The notes: generated by a model from the letters alone, not told the origin. 5,768 nucleotides of DNA from Pseudomonadota bacterium (GCA_005772945.1 SXIE01000460.1:1-5768); one strand, 5' to 3'. Shown: positions 1 to 5,768, counted from the first letter of the stretch. Made by a program: numbers and translations.

Positions 1-829
1 CGATGCCGGTGTCGCGCACCTCTAGTTCGAGCGTGCCGCGCCCGCTCGCATCACTCATCGACACGAGTCGCGCGCGCAGCTCGACGCCTCCCTTGGGCGT
101 GAACCGGACGGCGTTGTTCCCGAGGTGCATCAGGACCTGGCGGAGCCGGACGACGTCGGTCGTCAGGACCTCGGGCATCGCGGTCTCGAAGTTGAGCCCG
201 AACGACAGCGCGCGCGCCGTTGCGCTTTGGCCGATGACGCCCGCGACCTCAGTCATGACGCGCTCGATGGAGGTCGGCGCGAGCTCGAGCGAGGCCTCGC
301 CGCCCTGGATCTGTGAGAGGTCAAGGATGTCGGCGACAAGCGACTGCAGGTACTCGGCGCCGCGCTTGAGGCTGTGCGCCCAGTCGGCCGTCTGATTCGG
401 CGCGCGGGTGGCGCTGGAGTCGGCAATGAGCGTCGCATAGCCCATCATCGCCGAGAGCGGCGTGCGGATCTCGTGCGCCATGCGGGCGAGAAAGGCGTTC
501 TTGGCGTGGCCGGACTGCTCGAACTCCGTCGCGATCTCGGCCGTGCGCCGCTGCGCCTGGTTCGCGAGCTCGCGCGCCATGCCGAGCTCGTTCGTGCGCG
601 TCTCGAGTCGCCGCTCGTAGTCCGCGACGAGCACCCGCATCTCTGCGTTCGCGTGCGCGAGCTCTTCGGTGCGCGTGGCGAGCTGACGCTCGGCGTCGAT
701 GCGCGCTCGCCGCTCGTCCTCGAGCCCGCGCCGTTGTCCGTCGAGGTCCGTCGCGCCCGCCGGGCCCCGGCGCGCCTGCGGAACGCCGGAAGCGCGAGCG
801 AACGGAGGGGGGAAATCAGGTTCGGACAT
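1..829 (-). CDS. Sensor histidine kinase, cytoplasmic-type, 3' end cut by the window edge
   Basis: The visible 276 residues start at ATG 829-827 and run off the left edge without a stop. Residues 1-30 are Pro/Ala/Gly-rich and probably disordered. Residues about 31-108 are rich in Glu, Arg, Ala and Leu and look like a coiled coil, with two similar TRTxEL segments at 52-57 and 77-82. The HisKA domain follows, with H-box MAHEIRTPLS and phospho-acceptor His119. The ATPase domain begins near 225, with an N-box at about 228-244 (catalytic Asn239) and the start of the G1 box (D273, G275) just before the edge. The usual first Asn of the N-box is His235. I see no transmembrane segment, signal peptide, PAS or GAF domain before HisKA. 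The protein should autophosphorylate on His119 and pass phosphate to a response regulator, either separate or in an unseen C-terminal receiver domain. Its signal is unknown. It lies 214 bases downstream of meaB on the same strand, so it is probably a separate unit. The kinase call is firm; the role is not. Confidence 0.93.
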   Translation of the reverse strand, partial: MSEPDFPPPFARASGVPQARRGPAGATDLDGQRRGLEDERRARIDAERQLATRTEELAHANAEMRVLVADYERRLETRTNELGMARELANQAQRRTAEIATEFEQSGHAKNAFLARMAHEIRTPLSAMMGYATLIADSSATRAPNQTADWAHSLKRGAEYLQSLVADILDLSQIQGGEASLELAPTSIERVMTEVAGVIGQSATARALSFGLNFETAMPEVLTTDVVRLRQVLMHLGNNAVRFTPKGGVELRARLVSMSDASGRGTLELEVRDTGI

Positions 830-837
830 GTGCGATA

Positions 838-842
838 CCCTC
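838..842 (-). promoter_or_regulatory. Ribosome binding site of the histidine kinase gene
   Basis: The minus strand reads GAGGG here, followed by 8 bases and then ATG at 829-827. This good Shine-Dalgarno match supports that start codon, even though the first 30 residues look disordered and match no domain. Confidence 0.6.
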
Positions 843-894
843 GCAGCTGCACAGCGCTCGAGCCGTATTCTCGACCTCGAAGGCTAGCGGTGCA

Positions 895-910
895 CTTGCG
901 CGGGGGCAAG
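895..910. repeat. Short inverted repeat upstream of the histidine kinase gene
   Basis: CTTGC (895-899) and GCAAG (906-910) are perfect inverted 5-base arms around a 6-base G-rich spacer. The element lies about 66-81 bases upstream of the kinase start. It could be a small operator or a chance hairpin. No T-run follows it on the minus strand, so it is a poor terminator candidate. Confidence 0.3.
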
Positions 911-937
911 GCGAAAACCCTTTGTCGCACTTCTTCG

Positions 938-951
938 CGTGACGTCCGTGG
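938..951 (+). repeat. Direct repeat, copy 1 (CGTGACGTCCGTGG)
   Basis: This 14-base element matches 1028-1041 at 13 of 14 positions in the same orientation, 90 bases apart. The core contains the palindrome GACGTC. It lies about 109-122 bases upstream of the kinase start, so it could be one of a pair of regulator binding sites. No function can be assigned from sequence alone. Confidence 0.45.
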
Positions 952-953
952 AG

Positions 954-990
954 CACGGGGTCGGGGCCCGGAAAGCCCCTGCGCAGCGTG
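954..990 (-). terminator. Weak candidate hairpin downstream of the trp-meaB operon
   Basis: An inner stem GGGGC (963-967) / GCCCC (975-979) with a 7-base loop is enclosed by an outer 4-base stem CACG (954-957) / CGTG (987-990), with an unpaired internal bulge on each side. It begins 53 bases past the meaB stop. No T-tract follows on the minus strand, so it is not a classic intrinsic terminator. It may only be a GC-rich chance fold, and termination could be Rho-dependent. Confidence 0.2.
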
Positions 991-1027
991 GTGAGGTGGT
1001 GGAATTCACACGCCGACGGAGCCGGCC

Positions 1028-1041
1028 CGTGACGTCCGCGG
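1028..1041 (+). repeat. Direct repeat, copy 2 (CGTGACGTCCGCGG)
   Basis: This is the second copy of the 14-base element, differing from copy 1 at one position (C for T). It sits 2 bases past the meaB stop codon. It is intergenic, so shared coding constraint does not explain the match. Confidence 0.45.
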
Positions 1042-1043
1042 TA

Positions 1044-1979
1044 TCAGCCGCACGCGTCCATCGACCCGCCACCGAGGAGGGCCCAGCGCGCACTCGGGAG
1101 CGTCGCTGCCGGAACGCCGAGCACGCGGCGATAGAGCCCCTCGCGACCGCCGGCCTCGCGCACCGCGTGGGCGCCGAACCATCGCTCGAAGCGCGCGAGC
1201 AACTCGGCCGAGAGTGCCACGTCGCGTGTCCCCCCGAGCGTCGGTGCGCGCTCGGCGATCAGCCGATCGAGCGTGTCCACAAGCGTCGCGACGCCATCTC
1301 CCGCGCTGGCGGACACTGGCAAAATCGGCACGTCGCGCCGCCCGCGAGCGGCCACTGCCTGGCGCGCCTCACGCGCGGTCTCGGTTGCCAGTGCGCCCAG
1401 ATCGGCCTTGTTCACCGCGATGAGGTCGGGGATCTCCATGATGCCCGCCTTGATGTACTGCAGCGCGTCGCCCGAGCCCGGTTGCAGGACCACCGCCACG
1501 AGATCTGCGACGTCCGCGATGGCGATCTCCGACTGGCCGACGCCGACCGTCTCGACGATCACGCGGTCGTGCGTCGCGGCGAGGGCGAGCGCCATGTCGA
1601 ACGCGGCCGGCGCGAGCCCGCCGAGCATCCCGCGCGCGGCGAGCGAGCGCACGAAGACGCCAGGGTCATCGCCGCCCACGCCGAGCCGCACGCGATCCCC
1701 GAGGAGCGCGCCGCCGCTCTGGCGCGAGCTCGGGTCGACGCACAGCACCGCGACGGTCCTCTGCGCCGCGCGCCACGCGGCGATGAGCCGCCCGATCAGC
1801 GTCGACTTCCCGACGCCGGGTGGCCCGGTGATGCCGAGCGTGACCGCCGTCGCGAAAGGCCAAAGCGCGTCGAGCCACGCGATCCGCTCGGGCTCCGGAA
1901 GGTCCGCCTCGAGCGCGTTCAAGACCTTGGCAAGCGCCCCGCGGTCGCCGCGCGCAGGCGCCTGCCGGGTCGTCGTCAT
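1044..1979 (-). CDS. meaB: MeaB/ArgK-family P-loop GTPase (acyl-CoA mutase chaperone family)
   Basis: The protein has 311 residues. A short helical N-terminus leads into Walker A GPPGVGKST at 52-60 (Lys58). It is followed by the family's DPSS at 82-85, the hallmark ETVGVGQSE at 143-151, and the base-specificity motif NKAD at 190-193, with SAS near 223-225. This set is characteristic of MeaB (bacterial MMAA), a GTPase that guards cobalamin loading and reactivation of methylmalonyl-CoA mutase and related mutases. The old name ArgK reflects a retracted-looking link to arginine transport. The ATG start overlaps the trpF stop as ATGA, and no strong Shine-Dalgarno is visible, which fits translational coupling. 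The same frame stays open for about 650 bases upstream inside trpF, but that extension is low-complexity and out of frame with a real gene. The C-terminus after about 245 does not show the Arg-rich helix I expect for this family. No mutase gene is in view, so the client enzyme is unknown. Confidence 0.93.
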   Translation of the reverse strand: MTTTRQAPARGDRGALAKVLNALEADLPEPERIAWLDALWPFATAVTLGITGPPGVGKSTLIGRLIAAWRAAQRTVAVLCVDPSSRQSGGALLGDRVRLGVGGDDPGVFVRSLAARGMLGGLAPAAFDMALALAATHDRVIVETVGVGQSEIAIADVADLVAVVLQPGSGDALQYIKAGIMEIPDLIAVNKADLGALATETAREARQAVAARGRRDVPILPVSASAGDGVATLVDTLDRLIAERAPTLGGTRDVALSAELLARFERWFGAHAVREAGGREGLYRRVLGVPAATLPSARWALLGGGSMDACG

Positions 1980-2683
1980 GGCGCGTTCATCTTGGGCCCG
2001 CCGACCGCCTCGCGCACCGCGCGGACGAAGCTGGCCATGAGCTCGGGGCTCTTGCTGCCGGGGCGGGTCTCGATGCCGGTCGCGACGTCGACGCCGTAGG
2101 GTTGCATCTGGGCGACGAGCGGTCCGACGTTCGCGGGCGTCAGGCCACCCGCCAGACATCCGCGCGGCTGCGCGCGGAAGATCTCGTTCGCGAGCTGGCT
2201 CGTGACCTGCTTGCCGGTGCCGCCGTAGTCCTCGTCGCCGGCACCATCGAGCATGTATCCGACGCAGTAGCCGCCCGCGTACGTCGCGATCTTCGCGATG
2301 TCGCCGGCCCCGCGCGGGCGAAACGCTTTGATGAACGGGCGCCGGAAGTAGCGACACACGTGCGGCGGCTCGTCGCCGTGGAATTGGAGGATGTCGGGGT
2401 TCACCTCGCGGAGGATCTCGAGGACCATCTCCGGCTCGGGGTCCACCATGACGGCGACGGTTCGCACCGGGCGCTTGCTGCCGCGCTCCTGACCGGTCTT
2501 GCGCACGACCTCTTGGATTCGGTTCGCCATGCCGAAGCTGACTGCGCGCAGCGAGCCCGAGAAGAAGTTGAGCCCGATGAGGTCGGCGCCGAGCTGGGCC
2601 GCCAGCCGCGCCTCTTGCGGATTCGTGAAGCCGCACATCTTGATGTACGGCATGCGGGGAGGTCGGTCGGGCGGGATGCTCAT
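1976..2683 (-). CDS. trpF: N-(5'-phosphoribosyl)anthranilate isomerase
   Basis: This 235-residue TIM-barrel enzyme performs the Amadori rearrangement of phosphoribosylanthranilate to CdRP, the step before TrpC. The N-terminal IKMCGFT holds the catalytic Cys17, and LQFHGDE lies at 99-105. Asp146 in YMLDGAG fits the catalytic Asp, followed by GGTGK at 154-158. LAGGLTPANV (177-186) and GVDVATGIE (197-205) form the late phosphate-binding loops. Some usually conserved positions differ: the SPR motif reads SLR (44-46), the SSG loop reads ATG (201-203), and the G-V/I-KD segment reads GSKS. A basic loop near 61-73 is longer than usual. The start gives ATGA overlap with trpC. A second in-frame ATG (Met11) would give the length more usual for the family. 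Neither start has a strong Shine-Dalgarno, so the overlapping start is preferred on operon pattern. TrpF is a separate protein here, not fused to TrpC as in E. coli. Confidence 0.93.
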   Translation of the reverse strand: MSIPPDRPPRMPYIKMCGFTNPQEARLAAQLGADLIGLNFFSGSLRAVSFGMANRIQEVVRKTGQERGSKRPVRTVAVMVDPEPEMVLEILREVNPDILQFHGDEPPHVCRYFRRPFIKAFRPRGAGDIAKIATYAGGYCVGYMLDGAGDEDYGGTGKQVTSQLANEIFRAQPRGCLAGGLTPANVGPLVAQMQPYGVDVATGIETRPGSKSPELMASFVRAVREAVGGPKMNAP

Positions 2684-3561
2684 CGGTCGGAGGTCTCGCG
2701 GGTGGGGTGGGAGGTTTGGTCGGGCTGGGGTCGCTCGCTCTCGGCGGGCATGTCGGGCGCGTCGATGAGCGCCCGCAGCGCGGCGCCCGGATCGGCGGCG
2801 GTCATGAGGCTGCTACCGACCAGGAAAGCGCGATATGCGGCGCGGCGCAACCGGGCGATGTCACGGGGGCCCTGGATCCCGCTCTCCGCGACGGCGATGA
2901 TCCCCGGCGGAACGAGCGGGCCGAGGGCCTCGGCGACCGCGAGATCGATATGCAGCGTGCGGAGGTCGCGGCTGTTGACGCCGACGACGTGCGCGCCCGC
3001 CGCGAGCGCGAGGTCGAGCTCGACGGCGTCGTGGACCTCGACCAGCGCGGTCATGCCGAGGGCCTCGATGTCCGCGCGCAGAGCGGCGATGCGCTTGGTC
3101 GCCTCGGCGCGCGCGAAGGCCGCGACGATGAGCAGGACGAGGCTGGCGCCGTGCGCGCGAGCCATCAGGACCTGGCGCGGATCGACGATGAAGTCCTTGC
3201 AGAGGGTCGGTGTGGGGACGGCGTCGGACACGGTGCCGAGGTCCGCGAAGGAGCCGCCGAAGCGCTCGGGCTCGGTGAGGACGCTGATGGCGGCCGCGCC
3301 GGCGCCGGCATAGGTGCGGGCGACGGCGATGGCGTCGGCGCTTTCGTTGAGCGCACCCAGGCTCGGCGAGCGACGCTTGATCTCGGCGATGATGCGGTTC
3401 GCGGTGCCGTCGGAGGTGAGCGTCCGAATGACGTCGGCAGCCGCGGGGCGAGCGAGCGCGGCGCGCTCGAGCGCGGCGACGTTGGGCGGGGCCTCGGCCA
3501 GGCGCAGCCGTGTGCGTTGGACGATGGCGTCGAGGACCGAGCCATGGTTCGTGGGCGTCAC
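2680..3561 (-). CDS. trpC: Indole-3-glycerol phosphate synthase
   Basis: This 293-residue TIM-barrel enzyme decarboxylates and cyclises CdRP to indole-3-glycerol phosphate. The active-site set is complete: Glu60 and Lys62 in AEIKRRSPSLG, Lys122 in LCKDFIVDP, Glu175 in LVEVHD, Asn196 in VNSRDL, and Glu226-Ser227 in AESGI. The phosphate loop LVGSSLM is at 247-253. The start is GTG at 3561-3559, overlapping the trpD stop as GTGA, with a strong GGAGG 6 bases upstream. The barrel should end near 267; the remaining 26 residues form a Pro/Glu/Ser/Thr-rich tail that is probably disordered and not needed for catalysis. The gene ends in an ATGA overlap with trpF. Confidence 0.96.
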   Translation of the reverse strand: MTPTNHGSVLDAIVQRTRLRLAEAPPNVAALERAALARPAAADVIRTLTSDGTANRIIAEIKRRSPSLGALNESADAIAVARTYAGAGAAAISVLTEPERFGGSFADLGTVSDAVPTPTLCKDFIVDPRQVLMARAHGASLVLLIVAAFARAEATKRIAALRADIEALGMTALVEVHDAVELDLALAAGAHVVGVNSRDLRTLHIDLAVAEALGPLVPPGIIAVAESGIQGPRDIARLRRAAYRAFLVGSSLMTAADPGAALRALIDAPDMPAESERPQPDQTSHPTRETSDR

Positions 3562-4589
3562 GTGGCGCCTCCGTGTGCATGGGTGTAGGCGATGAAACGA
3601 TCGAGCGTCGCGGCCGCGCGGCCCGAGGCCAGCGTTTCCTGCGCGCGCGCGACCCCGTCCGCGATGCTCGCCGCGGCCTCCGCGACCCAGAGGGCCGCAC
3701 CCGCGTTGAGCGCGACGATGTCGGCGGCGGCACCCGTTTCGCCCGCGAAGATGCGACGGATGATCGCGGCGTTGGTTGCCGCATCGCCGCCGCGGAGCGC
3801 CTCAGGCGAACCGGGTCCCAGTCCAAGTGCGCGCGGGTCGATGGTAGGTACTCCGATAGTTGCTGTACCAATCATTGCGGCCGCCGACGGGCCATCCAGG
3901 CCGAGCTCGTCGAGCCCGCCCGGTCCGTGAACGACCAGGCCGCGGCGCACCCCGAGGCGCGTGGCGACCTCGGCGATCTGCGCGAGGCGCCCACCGTCGA
4001 ACAGGCCGAGCAGCTGGTGCGTGGCGCCGGCCGGGTTCGCGAGCGGCCCGAGCAGGTTCATCATCGTCCGGAAACCGAGCTCGCGCCGCACCGGGCCGGC
4101 ATGCCTCAGCGCCCCGTGGTGATGGGGCGCGAACATGAAGCAGAAGCCGACCTCCGCGAGGCACGCGCCGATGCGATCGGGGCCGAGCTCGAGCCGCGCG
4201 CCGAGCGCCTCGAGCACGTCCGCGCTGCCGACGCGCGAGGACCCGGCCCGATTGCCGTGCTTGGCGACCGGCCCACCGGCCGCGGCACACACGAAGGCGA
4301 CCGCGGTCGAGACGTTGAAGGTCTGCGCCCCGTCGCCGCCGGTGCCGCACGTATCGAGGACCAGCGGCAGTTCGTGAACGACCGGGATGACGCGGGCGCG
4401 CAGCGCGCGGGCGGCCCCGACCAGCTCGTCGGTCGTCTCGCCGCGCAGGCGCAGCGCGGTGAGAAAGGCCGCGATGAGCGCGTCGGAGGCGGTCCCGGAC
4501 ATCACGTCGCCCATCGCGAGGAAGGCCTCGTCCTCCGAGAGCGCGCGCCCGCCGACGAGCGCGTGGACGGCGTCGCGCAGCGCGCTCAC
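3558..4589 (-). CDS. trpD: Anthranilate phosphoribosyltransferase
   Basis: The protein has 343 residues, the usual length for the family. It transfers phosphoribosyl from PRPP to anthranilate. The PRPP-binding loop CGTGGD is at 81-86, followed by NVST at 92-95 and the glycine-rich KHGNRAGSS at 110-118. Residues 154-160 (APHHHGA) and the segment from Arg168 through GPLANP (181-186) form the anthranilate channel and the conserved dimer-side motif. HGPGGLDEL lies at 221-229. The start is GTG at 4589-4587, overlapping the trpG stop as GTGA, with GAGG 7 bases upstream. It is a stand-alone enzyme, not fused to TrpG. Codons 238-248 are oddly rich in A/T-ending codons compared with the rest of the gene (see findings), but the reading frame and alignment length stay normal there. 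Confidence 0.96.
   Translation of the reverse strand: MSALRDAVHALVGGRALSEDEAFLAMGDVMSGTASDALIAAFLTALRLRGETTDELVGAARALRARVIPVVHELPLVLDTCGTGGDGAQTFNVSTAVAFVCAAAGGPVAKHGNRAGSSRVGSADVLEALGARLELGPDRIGACLAEVGFCFMFAPHHHGALRHAGPVRRELGFRTMMNLLGPLANPAGATHQLLGLFDGGRLAQIAEVATRLGVRRGLVVHGPGGLDELGLDGPSAAAMIGTATIGVPTIDPRALGLGPGSPEALRGGDAATNAAIIRRIFAGETGAAADIVALNAGAALWVAEAAASIADGVARAQETLASGRAAATLDRFIAYTHAHGGAT
3568..3572 (-). promoter_or_regulatory. Ribosome binding site deciding the GTG start of trpC
   Basis: The minus strand reads GGAGG here, 6 bases before the GTG at 3561-3559. The site lies inside the last codons of trpD. The next in-frame ATG falls at Met133, deep in the barrel, so the GTG is the only sensible start. 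Confidence 0.65.
3847..3869. repeat. Inverted repeat inside an AT-richer patch of trpD
   Basis: GGTAC (3847-3851) and GTACC (3865-3869) are inverted arms around a 13-base spacer. They sit in a 35-base stretch (3842-3876) with about 43% G+C, well below the surrounding gene. The repeat may be chance. It is noted because it coincides with the unusual codon patch. Confidence 0.25.
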
Positions 4590-5248
4590 GGGTGCGCCTC
4601 GCCGGCGGCGTCGGCCGCGCGCGCCGCATGGAAAGCCCGCACGAGCGAGAGGAAGTTGCCGAGCAGCGCCTTGCCGGCGGTCGTCAGGATGGACTCCGGA
4701 TGGAACTGGACCCCGTAGGTCGGGTGCGTCGCATGCGCGAGTCCCATGATGACGCGCGTGGCGGCGGCCTCGGGCTCGGTCCAGGCGGTGACGCGGAGGC
4801 AGGCCGGGAGGTCGTCGGGGCTCGCCATCAGAGAGTGGTAGCGCGTCGCCGCAAACGGGTTCGGCAGGTCGCGGAAGACGTCGCTACCCGCGTGATGAAT
4901 GGGCGAGGTCTTGCCGTGCATGATGACGCCGGTGCGGACGATCGACCCGCCGAAGGCGGCCGCCAGCGATTGATGCCCGAGGCAGACGCCCAGCAGCGGC
5001 GTCGTGCCCGAGACCCGCTGGATGAGCGGGACCGAGATCCCCGCCTCGTTCGGCGTACACGGGCCCGGCGAGACGACGAACGCATCGGGCGCCCGCAGGA
5101 CGGCCTCGTCCACGGTCAAGGCGTCGTTGCGCACCACCTCGACCTCGGCCCCGAGCTCGCCGAAGTACTGGACCAGGTTGAACGTGAAGCTGTCGTAGTT
5201 GTCGATGACGAGCAGCGACAGCGGCCGCTCCGGGGCAGGTGCGGTCAC
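4586..5248 (-). CDS. trpG: Anthranilate synthase component II, glutamine amidotransferase
   Basis: This 220-residue class I glutamine amidotransferase supplies ammonia from glutamine to TrpE. The N-terminal [11 protein letters not shown] is at 15-25 and the oxyanion-region [11 protein letters not shown] is at 60-70. The nucleophile is Cys89 in GVCLGHQ. MHGKTS (110-115) is typical of TrpG/PabA, and His183 with Glu185 in QFHPES complete the triad. The start is GTG at 5248-5246, overlapping the trpE stop as GTGA, with GGAGG 8 bases upstream. An in-frame start 108 bases further up exists, but it would add 36 low-complexity residues inside trpE and lacks family support. The same protein could also serve folate synthesis with PabB if this genome has no separate pabA; that cannot be judged here. 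Confidence 0.96.
   Translation of the reverse strand: MTAPAPERPLSLLVIDNYDSFTFNLVQYFGELGAEVEVVRNDALTVDEAVLRAPDAFVVSPGPCTPNEAGISVPLIQRVSGTTPLLGVCLGHQSLAAAFGGSIVRTGVIMHGKTSPIHHAGSDVFRDLPNPFAATRYHSLMASPDDLPACLRVTAWTEPEAAATRVIMGLAHATHPTYGVQFHPESILTTAGKALLGNFLSLVRAFHAARAADAAGEAHP
4597..4600 (-). promoter_or_regulatory. Ribosome binding site of trpD
   Basis: The minus strand reads GAGG here, 7 bases before the GTG at 4589-4587. It lies inside the last codons of trpG and supports the overlapping GTG start. Confidence 0.5.
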
Positions 5249-5768
5249 GTGCGTTCCCTCCGTCGGAAGGTGCGGCGCGCTTGATCGATCGCACGCAGCA
5301 CCGCCGAGGCCTTGCTGCGCGTCTCGTCGGCCTCGCGCTCGGGGACCGAGTCCCACACGATGCCAGCGCCGGCCTGCACCGCGAACGTCGCGTCGTCGGC
5401 GACCAGCGTGCGGATGGCGATCGCCAGATCGACGGTACCGTTCACGCCGATCGTGCCGATGGCGCCGCCGTAGAACCCGCGGCGCGAGGTCTCGAGCTCG
5501 TCGATGATCCCCATCGCGCGGATCTTCGGCGCGCCCGAGAGCGTCCCGGCCGGGAACGTCGCGGCCAGTGTTTCTGCGGGTGTGACGCCATCGCGTAGCG
5601 CACCCGTGACCTCGGACACCAGGTGCATCACGTGGCTGTAGCGCTCGACAAGCATGAGCTCGCTGACCGTCACCGAGCCGGGCTCGGCGATGCGCCCGAC
5701 GTCGTTGCGCCCGAGGTCGACCAGCATCACGTGCTCGGCGAGCTCCTTTGGATCCGCGCGCAGCTCCG
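5245..5768 (-). CDS. trpE: Anthranilate synthase component I, C-terminal part (5' end beyond the window)
   Basis: About 173 C-terminal residues are visible, all from the chorismate-binding domain; the first visible complete codons read [12 protein letters not shown]. This subunit converts chorismate to anthranilate using ammonia from TrpG. Conserved blocks in order are [11 protein letters not shown] (5733-5701), the [11 protein letters not shown] block, the catalytic-core GTLSGAPK (5547-5524), [16 protein letters not shown] (5424-5407) and QAGAGIV (5376-5356). The Trp after QAGAGIV is less common than the usual small or Tyr residue. The N-terminal domain, which carries the tryptophan feedback site, is outside the window, as are any leader peptide or operon promoter. 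PabB and other chorismate-utilising enzymes share these blocks, but direct coupling to trpG-trpD-trpC-trpF makes TrpE the best call. Confidence 0.95.
   Translation of the reverse strand, partial: ELRADPKELAEHVMLVDLGRNDVGRIAEPGSVTVSELMLVERYSHVMHLVSEVTGALRDGVTPAETLAATFPAGTLSGAPKIRAMGIIDELETSRRGFYGGAIGTIGVNGTVDLAIAIRTLVADDATFAVQAGAGIVWDSVPEREADETRSKASAVLRAIDQARRTFRRRERT
5257..5261 (-). promoter_or_regulatory. Ribosome binding site deciding the GTG start of trpG
   Basis: The minus strand reads GGAGG here, 8 bases before the GTG at 5248-5246. The site lies within the last codons of trpE. It favours the short TrpG over the 36-residue upstream extension. Confidence 0.65.

Larger units (their letters stand above)
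830..1043. other. Intergenic region between meaB and the histidine kinase gene
   Basis: These 214 bases separate the meaB stop from the kinase start. They should contain the end of the trp-meaB message and the kinase promoter. I see an imperfect GC-rich hairpin (954-990), a 5-base inverted repeat (895-910), two copies of a 14-base direct repeat (938-951 and 1028-1041), and the kinase ribosome binding site. No convincing sigma-70 promoter stands out. A TTGCCC on the minus strand lies 17 bases from a poor -10 match (TAGCCT), and a GAATAC lies closer to the gene, but neither is strong. No reading frame here looks like a gene. Confidence 0.6.

Noticed and set aside
838..930. Sigma-70 or sigma-54 promoter for the kinase gene
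   Set aside because: The best -35/-10 pairs match poorly (TTGCCC with TAGCCT), and no spaced GG/GC sigma-54 pair fits, so no promoter is annotated.
939..2099. Long plus-strand open frame opposite meaB (386 codons)
   Set aside because: The translation is Arg/Ala/His-rich without family motifs, and lies opposite a gene with complete MeaB motifs. Long antisense frames are expected at this GC content.
1980..2636. Upstream extension of the meaB frame, giving a 530-residue protein
   Set aside because: The added 218 residues are Arg/Ala-rich and run through trpF in another frame. MeaB homology begins right after the ATG at 1979.
2102..3313. Long plus-strand open frame opposite trpF and trpC (403 codons)
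   Set aside because: It is low-complexity and has no recognisable domain. The minus strand carries all active-site residues of TrpF and TrpC.
3510..4718. Long plus-strand open frame opposite trpD (402 codons)
   Set aside because: It is an antisense shadow of trpD with skewed Arg/Ala/Glu composition and no motif.
5249..5356. 36-residue N-terminal extension of TrpG
   Set aside because: It lies inside trpE in another frame, is not TrpG-like, and the GTG at 5248 has a good ribosome binding site and the same overlap pattern as its neighbours.
1044..5768. A novel defence, mobile or secondary-metabolite system
   Set aside because: Every coding stretch is explained by known tryptophan enzymes, a MeaB-type GTPase or a histidine kinase. 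No transposase, integrase, CRISPR repeat, toxin or unknown conserved gene was seen.

Overview
The window is GC-rich throughout, and every convincing gene lies on the minus strand. It carries most of a tryptophan biosynthesis operon, followed by a MeaB/ArgK-type GTPase gene and a separate histidine kinase gene. High GC, frequent GTG starts and tight 4-base gene overlaps suggest a GC-rich free-living bacterium. Myxococcota/deltaproteobacteria-like and other GC-rich phyla are all possible, and the sequence alone does not settle which.

Layout in the direction of transcription (right to left): the 3' end of trpE (5768-5245, cut by the window edge), trpG (5248-4586), trpD (4589-3558), trpC (3561-2680), trpF (2683-1976) and meaB (1979-1044). 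A 214-base intergenic region (1043-830) follows, then the 5' part of a histidine kinase gene (829-1, cut by the window edge). All five junctions from trpE to meaB are 4-base start/stop overlaps: GTGA, GTGA, GTGA, ATGA, ATGA. This indicates one polycistronic message with translational coupling.

TrpE and TrpG form anthranilate synthase, which converts chorismate plus glutamine to anthranilate. TrpD adds phosphoribosyl, TrpF isomerises phosphoribosylanthranilate, and TrpC closes the indole ring to give indole-3-glycerol phosphate. The last two steps (TrpA and TrpB) are not encoded here. The place where trpBA often follows trpF is taken by meaB, a P-loop GTPase whose family protects or loads cobalamin-dependent acyl-CoA mutases. 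This gene has no obvious link to tryptophan synthesis, yet it is overlapped into the operon.

The intergenic region holds a near-perfect 14-base direct repeat (90 bases apart), a weak hairpin that could end the trp-meaB message, a small inverted repeat, and the ribosome binding site of the kinase gene. The kinase begins with a Pro/Ala-rich leader and a coiled coil, with no visible sensor or membrane segment before its HisKA and ATPase domains. I see no mobile element, CRISPR array, tRNA or rRNA. The most notable points are the trp-meaB coupling, the uninterrupted overlap pattern, the intergenic repeat, and a short patch of A/T-ending codons inside trpD. I do not see a clear novel system.
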